NCBI GenBank assembly: GCA_963082975.1
Contig: OY720350.1
Span: 2,379,001 to 2,443,000, forward strand
Reading direction: 5' to 3'
DNA: 64,000 nt
Origin: Labia minor
Taxonomy: Eukaryota; Arthropoda; Insecta; Dermaptera; Spongiphoridae
Shown: piece after piece, positions 1 through 12,509 of the stretch
Layout: each line of letters begins with the position of its first letter
Position numbering within the stretch: the first letter of the stretch is position 1
The notes under the pieces: model-generated
The model's input: only the letters and a program-made list of their open reading frames with translations
Database searches by the model: none
Told to the model about the DNA's origin: nothing
Program-made: the position numbers and the translations under genes

Positions 1-59
1 TGCTATAATTATTAATTTTATATTAATTATACGAAATAATAATTATACGAAATGAATCA

Positions 60-310
60 ATGACACAAAATGTGCATATAAAATTTTTAAAATTTAATTT
101 CTGCGGTTATTGAATAGATAGTGATATAATATATAGTCTATGTTCAAATAGTAGAAGATGTATGTAAGAATTAATGTGATCTAATTTCATAGAAATCGGT
201 TCAGCCAATTTTGAGTCTATAACGTCACAAACGGAGGTCATTAATTATGCAAAAAAATTTTAAATTCTGAGCAATCTGCAGACAAAAACTTATTTTAATA
301 ATAATAAAGA
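60..310 (-). repeat. Decayed Helitron 5' region (family C)
   Basis: On the minus strand this resembles the better-kept copies at 56745-57062 and 56128-56310. It shares the words aatttctgcggttattga, atcggttcagccaatt and aaattctgagcaat-tgcagacaaaaac. The last word lies just inside the Helitron 5' terminus in the intact copy. The terminal TCTATATATATA is no longer recognisable here and no 3' hairpin is present. Confidence 0.5.
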
Positions 311-526
311 AAAAAAATAATAAAATTATTACAATTGTAGCAAGTGTAGAGTGAATATAATTGGCAATAACCAAGATAGACAGAGAGAAACTTACTGTAA
401 AAAACATTGAATATTTATATGTAATCATTATTTATGTAGATTTATGTAAATATTTGTTGAATTAGTTTCTTGTGGTGTATAGAAAGAAAGAGAGAGAGAG
501 AGAGAGAGAGAAAACAGAATTCAAAA

Positions 527-560
<34 letters not shown>

Positions 561-854
561 CCTTATTAAAAAAGAAAAATGTGGATAAATAAATAAATAA
601 ATGTTAATAATGTCAATATTGATTTGTACAAGAGAATAGGAATATAAAAGCCATTTAATTATTCTTCGATCAAATACATAAATAAACAAACAAATAAATA
701 AATAAATGGTGGGCAATTAATATAGCCGAAACCTCTTATCTTCATTTTCATTACTTCCCCTTCTCCCTTTCTCTATCTCTCTCTTTTATTCGTTACTCGT
801 TACTCGTTAATCGTTTGTAAATGTAAAAAAAAATGATATTTTTTATCATTATCA

Positions 855-900
<46 letters not shown>

Positions 901-1384
901 AGAGAGAGAGAATGTGAGGGGAGAAAAAAGAGTGAAAGGAGGAGGAGGAGGAGGAGGAGGGGAGGGGGGTATTATAATAATTACATTCCACTTTATTTAT
1001 CAATTGAATGTGTCTGTCTCTCTTTCACTTTTCATTTAATGTCAAGATTCGTTATCAATCATTAAACCTTCATTAGCAATAGATATTATTATTATTATTA
1101 TTATTATAAACCTATAAACTACAATATAACTATATATATATATATATATATACCATAAATGTTTCGGAGATACATTTTATACTAATAATACAAACAATAA
1201 AATTAAACACCCATACTTACTCATATTTGGAAAAAAAATTCAATAAATATTAATTTATATATAAAAAAAAAATAAACTTCAAAATTTTTGATAAAAATGT
1301 TGCAGAATTTTCATATTTCTATTTTAATCAAAATATTTATTAATTTAATTATGAATTCTTATCTTCTTCTTCTGTCATATGAAT
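311..1384. other. AT-rich desert with microsatellites
   Basis: No gene seen. It holds (AG)n near 488-510, (ATT)n near 527-556, (AAAT)n runs, a (TA)n run at about 862-897 followed directly by (AG)n and a GGA/G-run block to 970, and (ATT)n near 1085-1107. The small ORFs here only read through these runs. Confidence 0.7.
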
Positions 1385-1660
1385 TTTTTACTAAAATGTC
1401 TGTGTGTGTGTATGTATGTATGTATGTATGGAGACAAGATGACAAGATCACTCAAAAACGGTTTGAGCTAGAATCATGAAATTTGGAATACGCGAATTAT
1501 TCAAAATTCGTAATTTTCTATCAACTTTTGAGGAATGTAGCTCAACCGGAAGATGATCATTACGTACAACGTTTTGATTTTTTTTCCTCTAAAGTGACCG
1601 TAAAAATAAAGATATAGGTTTGATAGTTTTTCACATGATTAAATATTGTATTAAACTTAT
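1385..1660 (+). repeat. Family A dispersed repeat, 5'-truncated copy
   Basis: The block from the (TG/TATG)n run through aaaacggtttgagctagaat, ttttctatcaacttttga and agtgaccgtaaaaataaaga matches the complete copies at 46083-46693 and 21888-22503. It lacks the 5' palindrome and the 3' hairpin end. It is non-coding. Confidence 0.8.
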
Positions 1661-2424
1661 AATAAAAAATATAAATACTCTTATATACTAATCAATTATA
1701 ATAGAATAAATTTAATAATAATATCAAGGATTTGTTTTCTTTACATTTTTTTTTTTTTTTATTTTCTTGTTTTGATCACTAAAAAATAATATTAATACCA
1801 AAAAGAGATGTTAAAATAAAATTGTATTTATTGAGATTGTTTAGTTTTTTTTTTTTTTTTTTTTTTTGGGGGGGGGGTTGTCTTCAATAATCTTTCAATA
1901 GAAACTCTCTCTTCTTTTAATCACTGTTTGAGAAAATTAAAATTAATAACCGTTATTATTATTATTGTATAATATAATAAAGCAATTGATTTTCAAACAG
2001 ATTTTAAATTTTTGTGAATTTATTAATGTTCAATTAATTTTTCATTAATTTTAAATTAATTGATCAAAATAAATTACCAAATTATATATTACTTTAATAA
2101 TTCACAATGATATTATAAATATATATATATTCACAAGAAAAATTGTACTATTAGTATTATAAAGGCGTGTCAAAGTCTATATTAATAATAAGAAAATAAA
2201 TAAATAAATAAATAAATAGGCGTGTTTTTTTTTCTTTTTCTTTTTCTTTTTTTTAATAAAAGCCACGCCCATTATGCGACTATCAATTTCAATATATCTA
2301 TAAAGAGGAGAGGGAAAGGATGTGTAATATTGTATTAAAAGAGAGAGAAAGAGAGCGAGAGAGAATTTTAGAAACCACCACATGTATATACTCGTATATA
2401 CGTATATAAATAATATCCATTGAG
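1661..2424. other. AT-rich spacer
   Basis: Poly(T) runs, a T19/G9 junction near 1845-1877, (AAAT)n at 2197-2217, and an A/G-rich tract at 2300-2365. No coding signal seen. Confidence 0.6.
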
Positions 2425-2516
2425 TGGTGGTAACGACGACGCGACCAATGATCGATTCCCGTTGGCGTTGTCATGCCAACCCTCGTAGCGACGCATCCGG
2501 TGACGTCACTGCGCCA
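2425..2516. promoter_or_regulatory. GC-richer island with a CRE palindrome
   Basis: About 90 bases of mixed composition rich in CG dinucleotides stand out in an AT desert. They contain the perfect palindrome TGACGTCA (about 2500-2507) and tandem ACGACG. The block matches none of the repeat families I recognise here. CRE palindromes bind bZIP factors of the CREB/ATF group; that this one acts as a promoter or enhancer is inference. Confidence 0.3.
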
Positions 2517-2736
2517 TTAAAAAAAATATGATTAATATACAAAGATAAATAAATAAAGAAAAAACAATTAAAGAGTGAAAAAGACAAATATAATACATTG
2601 TTAATTTTATTTATTTACTTGTTTGTTTGTTTATTTATTTATTATTCTGTTGATGATAGAATGGATTCAAAGTAGAATTATAGATGGAGAGATGGATACG
2701 AGGACAAGTGCTATTGGCTAGTGCTAGTGTCTAGTG

Positions 2737-2930
2737 CAGGGGTGTCATAGGTACACATAGGTACACTTGGGCCAAACAAACAAGGTTTAACTTTGGGCAG
2801 GCCGCAAAAAAACATTTTACCTTTTTTTTTCTTTTTTTTTTAAGAGACAAATTGAAAATTTTTTAAAAAAGTCGAAAGTGGTTGCGGGCCGCAAAAATCG
2901 CTGTCGCGGGCCGCGAGTTTGACACCCCTG
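2737..2930. mobile_element. Non-autonomous hAT element (MITE), 194 bp
   Basis: The left end CAGGGGTGTCAT and the right end, read inverted as CAGGGGTGTCAAACTCGCG, form terminal inverted repeats typical of hAT elements. Subterminal GCGGCCCGC-like words repeat near the right end. Flanking octamers gtctagtg and ctgtagtg match at 6 of 8 positions, as expected for an aged 8-bp target duplication. No coding capacity. Confidence 0.85.
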
Positions 2931-3188
2931 CTGTAGTGTGTAGTTAACATTAGTGGGGAAGTTGTTTTTTCTTATGAAGAATCCAAACAACAACCCTCCT
3001 TTGATGTAGTTGTAGTACTCTTATCAAGTTCTAATAATAATTATATTTATTATGCACATTCCAAGGTCAAAAAATATTTAAATTTGATGGATACAAAATA
3101 AATAAATAAATAAATTTAGTTATTATTTATTCCTCCATACCATCAATCTATATATATCGAATAGGTCTTCTGTGTTATTCTGGTAATT

Positions 3189-3632
3189 GTTTACAAAATG
3201 GAAAGCTTCAGGGATTTGAATGAAACTTTGCAAGTGGATTCCTCTTTTTTAATTCCAAAGAAACTTTCCTTCTTTCCTATTTCTCGATCTCTTCCAGTTA
3301 ACGAGATAAAAATTATTAACATTGGAATATAAATACATTTAGCACATTCCATTTAGCTATCATGTTTTATTCATTTGGCCAGCAGTGGGCTCCACTAATT
3401 TTGATGGGTTTTTCCAGGAAAATTATTTAATTAATTAAAAAAAAAAGACAGAAAATTAGTGAACCCCTTTCGCCGTTCATAACCAGCTAATCTGTCAAAC
3501 GTAAAAAAAATGTTTATCTTGTAAACCAGAAGAGCTCAAGAAATATTGCCTAAGGAAAGTTTCTTTGGAATCAAAAAAGAGATCCACTGGCAATGTTGTA
3601 AAGTATTGTAAAGTGTAAACAATTACCGTTAA
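3189..3632. repeat. Foldback element, copy 1
   Basis: The two ends are long inverted repeats of about 150 bases. The left arm starts GGTAATTGTTTACAAAATGG and the right arm, inverted, starts ACGGTAATTGTTTACA. Both arms carry the gtggat-tc-tttttt-attccaaagaaactttcctt block. The centre contains a palindromic attatttaattaattaa stretch flanked by actaattttgatgg and agaaaattagtga. A second copy lies at 60413-60957. There is no ORF, so it is a non-autonomous DNA element of undetermined superfamily. Confidence 0.75.
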
Positions 3633-3639
3633 TATTAAT

Positions 3640-3900
3640 TTACCAATATGAATATTTTGTATAAAAAATAATTTTTGCGCATGAATATAAATCGTTAATA
3701 TAAATTCTTTCTTTTTTTTTTATTTCATTTCTAATTATTATTATTTAATCTAAATTTTAATATTCTCTTGATGATGATGATGATGATGATGATGAAAAAA
3801 TAAATAGAATATGTTGTTGATGTAGTTGTTGCATTGTATTATCTATCAGTTTAGAAATATTATCAATCAACCTGCCTACATGTTAAACAAGAACGAATGA

Positions 3901-3940
<40 letters not shown>

Positions 3941-4084
3941 GAAGGAGGGAGAGAGTGAAAGAGTTAATATTGAAACACTAGATTAGTGATTTCCTTTCAA
4001 TGAAAATAAAATGTCCAGTCAACTTTATTCGTCATCAGAGACCAATTGAAAGAGTCACGCAATTCATAATAATACGAATAATAT

Positions 4085-4115
<31 letters not shown>

Positions 4116-5329
4116 ATTAACTATCGATAGATAGATAAATAAATACCCTCCCTTTCTCTCTCATATCTGAAAATCCAAATTTATTCAACTCCTTTCATTT
4201 AGGCTTTGGGTTTTTTATTTTCTTTTCACGAAAAGAATTTCAAAGATACCGCTCTCTCTCTCTCTCTCACTCTCTCTCTCTCTCTCACATACACACTTGA
4301 TATATATATATGATATTGAAATAATGTAAAATATATTTCCTGTCAATAACGACCTTTTTGTTAGATACGATCAAAGAATATCTAAAAATAAATAAATAAA
4401 TATATATATATATATATATATGAAAATTAGTTATATTAATTAATATAATATTATATTTTATGTAGGTGTAATTTGTATTTATAAATTTAAACTAGTTTTT
4501 TTTTTTTTTACTACTTTATTCTTACCTTAAATTGTGCCTCCCCCCTCCCCCTCCTTGACTCATTTAATAGTTAACATGTAAGCGTCATGTGAAAAAAAAA
4601 CGAGAAAATATATATTATATTGAATGAAATTAAAATCTTCGAAAATCGAATGAGATCAATTGAATATTTATCAAAATTTATTTTTCTATTTTAATATAAA
4701 TCCATTTTTAAGATTATTATAATAATATTATTGCATTAAATAGAAAGAAAGAAATAATATTTTACAAAAGTGAATTTTAATTTTCTAAAATGATTTTCAA
4801 AATTTCACTAATAAAATTTTGTAAACCTGTTTTGGTATTTGGACATTTTCTTTTAAAACCTCAAATTCAATTTCTATTTACATATTCGATAATTCATTTT
4901 TTTTTCTTTTTTAAGTAGCAATTTTGCTGTAAGATTTTAAGAAGAAAAAAATTACTTTCGACTTGTAAATACTGATATTTAATTTAACTTAATAGAGAGA
5001 GAGAGAGAGCGTATCAACAAAAATAAAATACTTACATCAAAATACACAATCAAGAATTTTTTTTTTTTTTAATTTTAAACCTTGTTATATGTAGGTATAT
5101 AAATACATATATGGTATGGTATGGTATATGTTCTTGTAATCATAGCAATCATTTTATTATCTAACTATTTACTATAAATATTCTACTCACATTTCTAATA
5201 TTCTCTCTAATATATATATATATATACTCTATAAAGTATACTACATTTATAACCATAATTCTATACAAAATAATATTTAGCACAAATGAAATCAACATTT
5301 AAAATAAATACTCGTTTTGGAAATATAAA
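3640..5329. other. AT-rich spacer rich in microsatellites
   Basis: Contains (GAT)n near 3769-3795, (AAAG)n at about 3898-3940, (CTAT)n at 4088-4114 followed by inverted GATA units (a possible hairpin to 4136), (CT)n at 4251-4287, (TA)n, and GGTAT repeats near 5111-5128. No gene seen. Confidence 0.65.
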
Positions 5330-6235
5330 AAAAAAAACGAAAATTTATTAATTGGGGAAAAATCAAACGGAATAGAATTAAACCAAAAAATTCAAGTATT
5401 AGGTTACGCAGATGACTTAAATATAATAAGAGATTCAGCAATTGTAATTAAAGAGAGCGTAGAAAAATTAATCGAAGCAGGAAAAGAGGTGGGCTAATAA
5501 TGCCAAGACAAAGTATTTAGTAAAAGAGAGAGGAATAGTATATTAACACACAAAGAGAGTCGTATTAACATACAAGTATTGTAGAAATGTAGAATTCGAA
5601 AATGTAGAAAAATTTAAATACTTACAGGTTCTGTAATCACAAAGGATAATAATATTCGAGAAGAGTTTTTTAAAACGAGGTTGCAATCGCGAAATGCCTG
5701 TTATCAATGCAATAAAGGGGCTTATCGCGTCAAAAGTATTATCCAAGGGGATAAAAATTAAAATATATAAAACAATTTTTTTACCGGTTGTATTATAGGC
5801 GTGTGAGGCATGGTCTATGACCTTAGGGGACGAGAGTAGATTTAGAGTATTGGAGAATAGGATTCATTTATGAACCAAAGAAAGAGGAGGTCCCCGGGGA
5901 ATGGCGGAGATTGCATAACGAGGAATTGCATGATCTCTATGCATCTCCAGATATAGTTAGAATTATAAAATCGAGAAAGTTGCGATGGGCAGGTCACGTG
6001 AATGGGAAAGGAAAGAATGACGAAAAATATATTGGTAGGGAGACCGAGTGGGAAACGTCCGCTTGCAAGACCAAGGACACGGTGGGTGGGTGGATAATGT
6101 GAAAAGGGACGTGAGAGAGATGGGAGAGGATAGGGACTGGAGGGTTATGGCTCAGAGAATAGGAATAGTTGGAGGGATGTGGTTGCTGCGGCCAAGAACT
6201 TTCGAGTTCAGTAGAGCCACACAGAGATAGATAGA
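5330..6235 (+). mobile_element. Non-LTR retrotransposon, 3' half (LINE copy L1)
   Basis: Reverse-transcriptase remnant. At 5396-5498 the frame reads a YADD catalytic box (GYADDLNIIRDS) followed by a helix ending EKLIEAGKEVG and a stop. Further downstream, shifting frames give GDESRFRVLENRI, KLRWAGHV and GRETEW. The 6048-6230 frame has the C-terminal order known from insect LINEs: a proline/arginine stretch, then W-V-D-N-V-K-R-D, then R-D-W-R-V-M-A-Q-R. It ends in a short 3' UTR with cacagagatagatag. Stops and frameshifts make it dead. Copies at 33015, 38020 and 39425 (plus strand) and 16386 (minus strand) belong to the same family. Confidence 0.85.
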
Positions 6236-6736
6236 AATATTAAGAGAGAGAGAGAGAGTTTAGTTGATTTTCACTTTCACTAATGGGGTAAATATAAGCA
6301 ATTTTGAATTGATAACATCTGAAACAACATCTTTGGACAAAGTGCATTGTACATTGTACTTCAAGGTGTGTGATTAAGTTGAAAAATAATCTCGTATCTC
6401 GTATGATTTAAAAATATTTTTCCATTTTTCTTTTATTTATACAAACTTTTTTACTTACTATAATCATTGCAATAATTATAACAATAATAAAGTTGTATTT
6501 TTGTAATATATAAATAAATAAATAAATAAATGCAATGCTTCATTCCTAAAATAATGAAAGATTTGTGTGTGGGTGTAGAAAAGAGTTAGGTTGTGAAGTT
6601 GAGGAGGGAAATGTTAATAATCTTAATATAACATACGAGAATTTTAGAGGTATATTTATTCTATTCATACAAAAGAGAAAGATTTCTTTCTTCCTTTGCG
6701 TGTTTCTTATTCTTCTTTTTTCATAAAATTATTAAC

Positions 6737-6775
<39 letters not shown>

Positions 6776-7105
6776 CTAGTTAGAAGCTATTAAAACAAAG
6801 CAACCACCCTTCCCCGAGGTCACACACACTAACTATTAGACGTTCAATATTTACTACTTCAATATAGATGACCATCTACCATCCATTAATCCTGCCAAAA
6901 CTCGCCTTTTATTTTTCTTTCTTTTTTTCAATTCTTCTTATTTTATTAATTAATGGATTATAGGAATTAAATCTCTTTTTTTTGTCTCTATTTCTCTTTC
7001 TGTTATATCTTATCTTTTATTACTAGCAAAAATTGTTAATATATATATATATATTTGTATATCTGAAATATTAAACCGCTTGACAATTTTTTTTTGAAAT
7101 TCACA
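6236..7105. other. AT-rich spacer
   Basis: (AG)n at 6242-6258, (AAAT)n near 6509-6531, a long (TA)n at about 6740-6773, and pyrimidine-rich tracts. No coding or repeat-family match seen. Confidence 0.6.
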
Positions 7106-7109
7106 TCAT

Positions 7110-7185
7110 AGATAATAATATTTATAAAGAAAGATCGATCTGTATTCGTTTCAGCCTCGAGAAAAATGATCTTTATTAGTTTTTT
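7110..7185 (+). repeat. Family B fragment
   Basis: Matches the 15380-15440 end of family B: tgtatt-g-tt-c-ag-ctcgagaaaaatgatc, then tttattagttttttc-taattt. Only this terminal segment is present. Confidence 0.6.
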
Positions 7186-7446
7186 CATAATTTAAAATGG
7201 GAAATTTAAATGACGACTCAGCAACTACGTCAGAAAGCGCTTCCTTAAATACAAAATATTATAAATATAAATAAAATAAAATTAAGCAAGATATATTATG
7301 TTATATTCACATTATTTCAGTGCATTAATAGGTACGTTTAAAAGGTGTATATTTTTTTAATTTATGTTCTTTTAAATTTAAATTATTGGAGCGGCAGCTC
7401 GGTGAACCAGGCAATTAAAGATAATAGTGTCTATTTATTTAATAAT

Positions 7447-7905
7447 TAATTAAGACCGTCTTAGGCGTTCTTCTCATCAAGACAGCCCCCTGTACCCCCG
7501 AAGTAATAAGGATTACGAGTATTTGGTTGAAATTCTGTATTTAATAGATTTTTCATTTATTTCATTCATATAAAACTAAAACAAATTTTTGTAACTTATT
7601 TGGTCTTCTCACAATCATATAAAATTTAAATTAATTCAAATATTTATTTTATTATTTGAAATTAGATGTAATTTATAATTTGTGAGTTATAATAATTAAG
7701 GTTAAGAAAAATGAAATGTTATCCAATTTGGCCTTAATCCGTATTTGATATTGATATATAAATTGAGTTACAAAAGATAAAAGTATTAAACATAATAAAT
7801 AAATCAAAAGAAACATTTGAATAAAATATATTTGAATTTAAACCAAATTTTAAAATTTACCCAATTTTGAACAAAGTGCAGACAAAAACATTATTATATA
7901 TCTAT
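7447..7905 (-). mobile_element. Decayed Helitron, minus strand
   Basis: The left part (gcgttcttctcatcaagacag, ccccctgtacccccgaa, gtatttggttgaaa) is a degraded version of the 3' terminal block of the intact Helitrons at 55997 and 41641. The right edge (gtgcagacaaaaac, then attatatatctat) is the matching 5' terminus. The hairpin and the CTAG have decayed. Confidence 0.6.
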
Positions 7906-7914
7906 TGTGATGTA

Positions 7915-7959
<45 letters not shown>

Positions 7960-9008
7960 TAAATAAATAAATAAATATATTTTTGAATTTTAATTTACGT
8001 AAATTAAAATATTTATAGATAGATATTTTAAAATTGTTTAATATTATTATTATTATTTATTTTATTAATAAAAATGAAATTTTTTATCATCAAAATTTAA
8101 ATTCATTTTTTTTTTCTAAATAAAATACAAATAATAATTTATTATTATTCTTTTATTTCAAAACGATAAAATTTTGTTTAAATTATTAAAATAAAGATAA
8201 ATATTACACCACTTTAAAATAAGAGTTGGCTTTCTTTTTCTTTTTATTTTTTTGTAATTTGTATTTTTTGGAATTTAAATGAAACTTTAAAAATTCATTC
8301 AAAATAATGAAAATGTCAGGACAATTTTCGAAAGATTTTATTACAATTTTAACTCCCATTTTATTGATTTATACTTGGAATTAATTCAACATTCATTAAA
8401 TCATCCATTTATTTAATCATCAATTTTGTCACTTTTTCTTTAAAATATTTCCATATAATAAAATGATGAGTGTTAACTAAAAAATTTATTTTAGTTCTTG
8501 TGACGTTATTAGAAATTTTAAAAGAAAGTAAGGTCTATCTAAATATAATAGATATATTAAATTATAAGATGATTACGTTAAAAAATATAAAATAATCTTT
8601 TTTTTTTGTAAGGTTTAGGTAAATGGAGAAATAATAAATAAAAAAATGTCAATATCATATTTGTACATATTACCATTTTTATTATTTTCATTTTATTAAT
8701 ATTATTAAAATAATCAATTAAAAGGTATAAGTTCAAAATTTTATATTCTTTCTTTATCTTTTATTAAAACATATACGTACACACACACACACACACACAC
8801 ATTGTAGAAAGATTATCTACCCAATTTATCATAAAATTATAGTCGACCTCATTTGATTTATGAATTATGATGAAAATTTCAATTAAAACATTAATTTTAA
8901 TAAATAATTATAATATATGGTACTTATATAAGTGTACCTTGACATATTATACGTTCTTTTTGAACTTAATTTTAAATTGTATAAATAATAATAATAATAA
9001 TAACAATA

Positions 9009-9040
<32 letters not shown>

Positions 9041-10578
9041 AATCTCTTGAATTAAGGAATTATCCACCTTTTTTTCTACTTAATAAATAGTTGAAAGACT
9101 AATTTAAATAAATAAAAATAAATGGCCGTGATATGGATGAAATCTTGATAAAAAAAAAAGAGATATTTCAGGGAGATTGTTTAGGCACAATGTGTTGTTG
9201 TTTGGTGGTTATCCCTCTATCTACCCTATTAAACACAACAACAAGGTAGGGATTCGAGTGTTTTCCACTTCCCTTAAAAGAATAAAATGAAATATAGCCA
9301 GCCATCTTCTATTATCACCATTAAATTGGTTAACGATGAGATTAAAATAAATTTTGGAATAGATAAGTCTGCGATGATTTATGTGTGGATGTGTAGGTGG
9401 TGTAAGATGACTCATTCAAATGGACCATAATACGTGGGATATTTTCACTAACATTCGAAGAGCTATACAGATAATTAGGTATGCAACAAAACTTCAATAC
9501 AAGAATGAGTTTACCACCAAATAATTATATATAAGTCACTAAGCTCATCCAACTATTGAACTCAAAAGTTCAATTCGAAGAATACGTTTAAAGGTATCAA
9601 TCACACAATACTTATTGAGTCTTGCAATGCCTTGCATTTACTTACCATAAAGAGACATCATTTTCAATATTCAATGTTAATGTAGGTGGTGTTGGAAATT
9701 TGATCGGATGATGATAGGATGTCGGTAGAAGGAATTTCTTCAGTGAACTTTATGAACATAATTTAAAGGTATTAGGACTATCGGATAAACTTTTCATCAT
9801 ATTATCCAAAAAGCGTTTATACAACATAATTGCTATATTCTCATTAAAGTCCTAATGCCAAAGAGAAAAAATAAAGATTGTCTTGGATGACGATCAATTC
9901 CCTCCCCTCTCCACCGCTTACTCTTGAGCCTAATAATCAGGAAAATTTTGGGATAGGTGGAAAAATGTTGACTGACAGACACTAAAAAGTGTTTTGTAAT
10001 TTCATAATGTCAATAATAATAATAATAATAATAATAATATGAAATTAAATAAAAAATGAATTCAATTTTGATTTGTAATGAACATCAATTAATTATATTC
10101 AATTCCTATTAATTGCCGTTGCCTAAAATGAAAAGTTTTTCATTCTATAAAAGATTAAATAAAGTGATTAACTCATAAAATCAAACATTTTGTGCAATAA
10201 GTGTAATTTTTCAGTCACTTATGTATATATAATATATAATCGACATGTTTTAATAATATTATATAATAGTGCAGTTTTTAAAATTTATACATATACTACA
10301 TATACTACATATATATATATATATATGTTAAGACACGATAGATAGATATGATAGATAGATAGATAGATTATGATTATGATTATGATTCAAGAGACTTTTA
10401 ATTTTTAATTTCATTTTTTTTTTATTTGTGGATATATATATATATAATAATAATATATAATATTGTTTGTTTCCTTTTAATATATAAACATAAATAATAT
10501 TTTATAATTAACAAATTGGATCAAAAATTTTATACTTACATTTTTTCATTAAAAAATAAATTAATAAATAAAATAAAT
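7906..10578. other. AT-rich intergenic stretch
   Basis: (TA)n at about 7917-7948, (AAAT)n, (AC)n at 8778-8801, (AAT)n at 8983-9040 and 10012-10038, (GATA)n near 10336-10369. A slightly GC-richer segment at 9150-9960 shows no convincing ORF or family match. I see nothing I can name. Confidence 0.6.
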
Positions 10579-10608
10579 TAGACGAAGAATATTAAATATA
10601 AATTAATA

Positions 10609-11873
10609 ATGAATGATATTTTAGTATTAAAAGAAGCACCAAGTCATTTTTCATCCTCTTATATTTCATCAATTAATAATTTAGTAGAAATAATTGATAA
10701 TCGATTTGAAATGAAATCGAATAAAAAAGAAGAAGTAATTAAAAAATGTAAAAAGAAGAAAAAAAAGAAAAAGAAAATTTCAGGAAATAATAATAATAAT
10801 AATAATAATATTTGGATGAATGAAAATAATAATGAAATAAATGCTATGATTTTATTAAATCAATCTATGAATATCAAAACATTACATCGAACATCAAAAT
10901 TAATATTTCAAGAGGCAAAACAACGATTAGCTGATACACGAGTAAAAATTCATTATTATTATTATTATATAATATTTAAATTTATTATCTATAAATAATC
11001 ATAATAATAGTATAATAAAAAAAAAGAAAAATATAATTGACTACGACATTAGTTTTGGTTTACTTTTACAATTTATCATATGTACAACAGATAATTAAAA
11101 TTAATAAATTGGATCAATAACTAATATATTTTACTGTGCTTATATTTATAAGGCGCCACATGGTGAGAGGTAAGCGTAGCTGGCTCACATTCTCGTGGTC
11201 CCGGGTTCAAGTCCCGGGTCTGGCAAAGGAATTTCTCTAGCAGGGATCTATGGGGCAGAGTTAAAATTGTAAAGCTACTTTACTTTATAAAAAGTAGCGC
11301 CTCCGATCAAGAAAATCAAGGTAAAAGTTGATAGGACTCGTTCTACGGATCATAGGACACTTCATCATTTTTTTAATCGATTGATAGGCGTTGACCTTGC
11401 ATAGGATGAACAAAAGTCAGAGGTACTTATATTTATTTATTTATTACTTTAAATTTTGAATATATAGGTACTACTACTAAGAAATACTAATAATTTAAGA
11501 ATAAATTAAAACAGACGTTAATTATTTGTACATACATAAATTTAGCCAAGTACCTATATAAAAATATTTTTCTTTTTTGCAATATTTATTTCTTGCATTT
11601 GCATTTAAAATGTAATGATCGAGTAATTATTTTATTTTTCTTCACTTTTTTGACACATCCAGTCACTATATTATATTAATTATTATCATTTTTATTCTGT
11701 ACAGGTAACTTTTGATCGTAATGCCTTTTTACGTAAATATTCTCAGAAGCATCAAAACAAATATAAAGGAAGTGATACATTAATATATCATCATAATTTA
11801 TTTTATAATAATAATATAAAAAATTTGAAAAATGAATTAAAACCACAAATGATCCATGATCCAATGCATCCAA

Positions 11874-11906
<33 letters not shown>

Positions 11907-12031
11907 TGTTATCATGTTCAAATAAAAATATACATAATAAATGTTTAACATTGAAAGAAGCGATATTAAAAGTTAATCAACAACGAAAAAACAAATCAAC
12001 AATAAAACTTAATCAATTTCTTCAGATTTAA
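10609..12031 (+). CDS. Candidate two-exon host gene, Asn/Lys-rich, unrecognised
   Basis: Exon 1 (10609-10941) opens at ATG with an in-frame stop just upstream at 10579. It reads 111 codons to a GTAAAA donor at 10942. Exon 2 (11705-12031) follows a tgtacag acceptor and stays in the same frame (phase 0) to TAA, for 219 residues in all. AATAAA words follow from about 12050. Visible features: a Lys run of about 10 near residue 50, poly-Asn tracts in both exons, a basic stretch around the splice (QEAKQRLADTR joined to VTFDRNAFLRKYSQ), and a basic C-terminus. No membrane segment or known domain is recognised. Poly-Asn tracts are common in AT-rich genomes. Support is the matched splice phase and non-repetitive coding-like segments. 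It could also be part of a longer gene, or chance. Confidence 0.5.
11152..11424 (+). mobile_element. tRNA-derived SINE, copy 1 (in the candidate intron)
   Basis: Starts ggcgccacatggtgagagg (A-box region) and carries a perfect B box GGTTCAAGTCC at 11204-11214. These are the internal RNA polymerase III promoter elements. A tRNA-unrelated body follows (cctccgatcaagaaaatcaa, gataggactcgttctac, atcataggacac), ending cagaggt. An 11-12 bp direct repeat cttatatttat flanks both sides, the mark of LINE-driven insertion. Confidence 0.85.
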
Positions 12032-12427
12032 GATTTAATATATATATATAAATAAATAAATAAAATTAAAATTTATAATCACACGTTTTTTTTTTATTAT
12101 TTAAGAGAAAAATTTTTAAAATTAATTTTTAATCAAAATTAATCAATTCTCTGTATTTATTTTAATACTAAAATAATGGAAATGATTTTAATTTTGTATT
12201 TAATTATAATACTAACACACACACACAAAATTATATATAATTGTATATTTCTGAACTTGAAAAAAAATTGTGGGCAGGATTTTCAGATTCAATTCAAAAT
12301 TGAAACACCGCACCTGGGGACAATTGTCTCTGATATGCAATCTTGCGCTTCTTCGGTCTCCTAATGCTCATAGAAAATACCCTCGAAATGGACCAGTTGA
12401 AGATATTTAAGGGTGGTTCGTTTGGGG

Positions 12428-12505
12428 TTAGTTCATAGAGAGGCATGGCAATGGACTGTTACGAGGACGATATTTCCAGGCATCATCATTGGATGACGAC
12501 GATTG
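12428..12505 (-). CDS. Candidate terminal coding exon, minus strand
   Basis: On the minus strand a strong splice acceptor (a ttcttctttt polypyrimidine tract then ttttag) is followed by 25 open codons, reading QSSSSNDDAWKYRPRNSPLP and then CLSMN, and a TAA. The block lies in a 245-base island (12265-12510) of higher GC than its surroundings. A second minus-strand ORF of 50 codons (12294-12446, starting MPLYELTPNEPP) overlaps it in another frame. I do not recognise either peptide. The acceptor quality and composition make an exon plausible. Its donor partner would lie to the right, beyond the element-rich DNA. Confidence 0.35.
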   Translation of the reverse strand, partial: QSSSSNDDAWKYRPRNSPLPCLSMN

Positions 12506-12509
12506 CTAA

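Noticed and set aside
833-1039. Small ORFs across microsatellites
   Set aside because: Products are only repeat translations (Ile/Tyr, Gly runs).
11152-11224. tRNA gene
   Set aside because: Only the A-box and B-box region is tRNA-like; there is no acceptor stem pairing, and the segment continues into a repeated SINE body in four copies.
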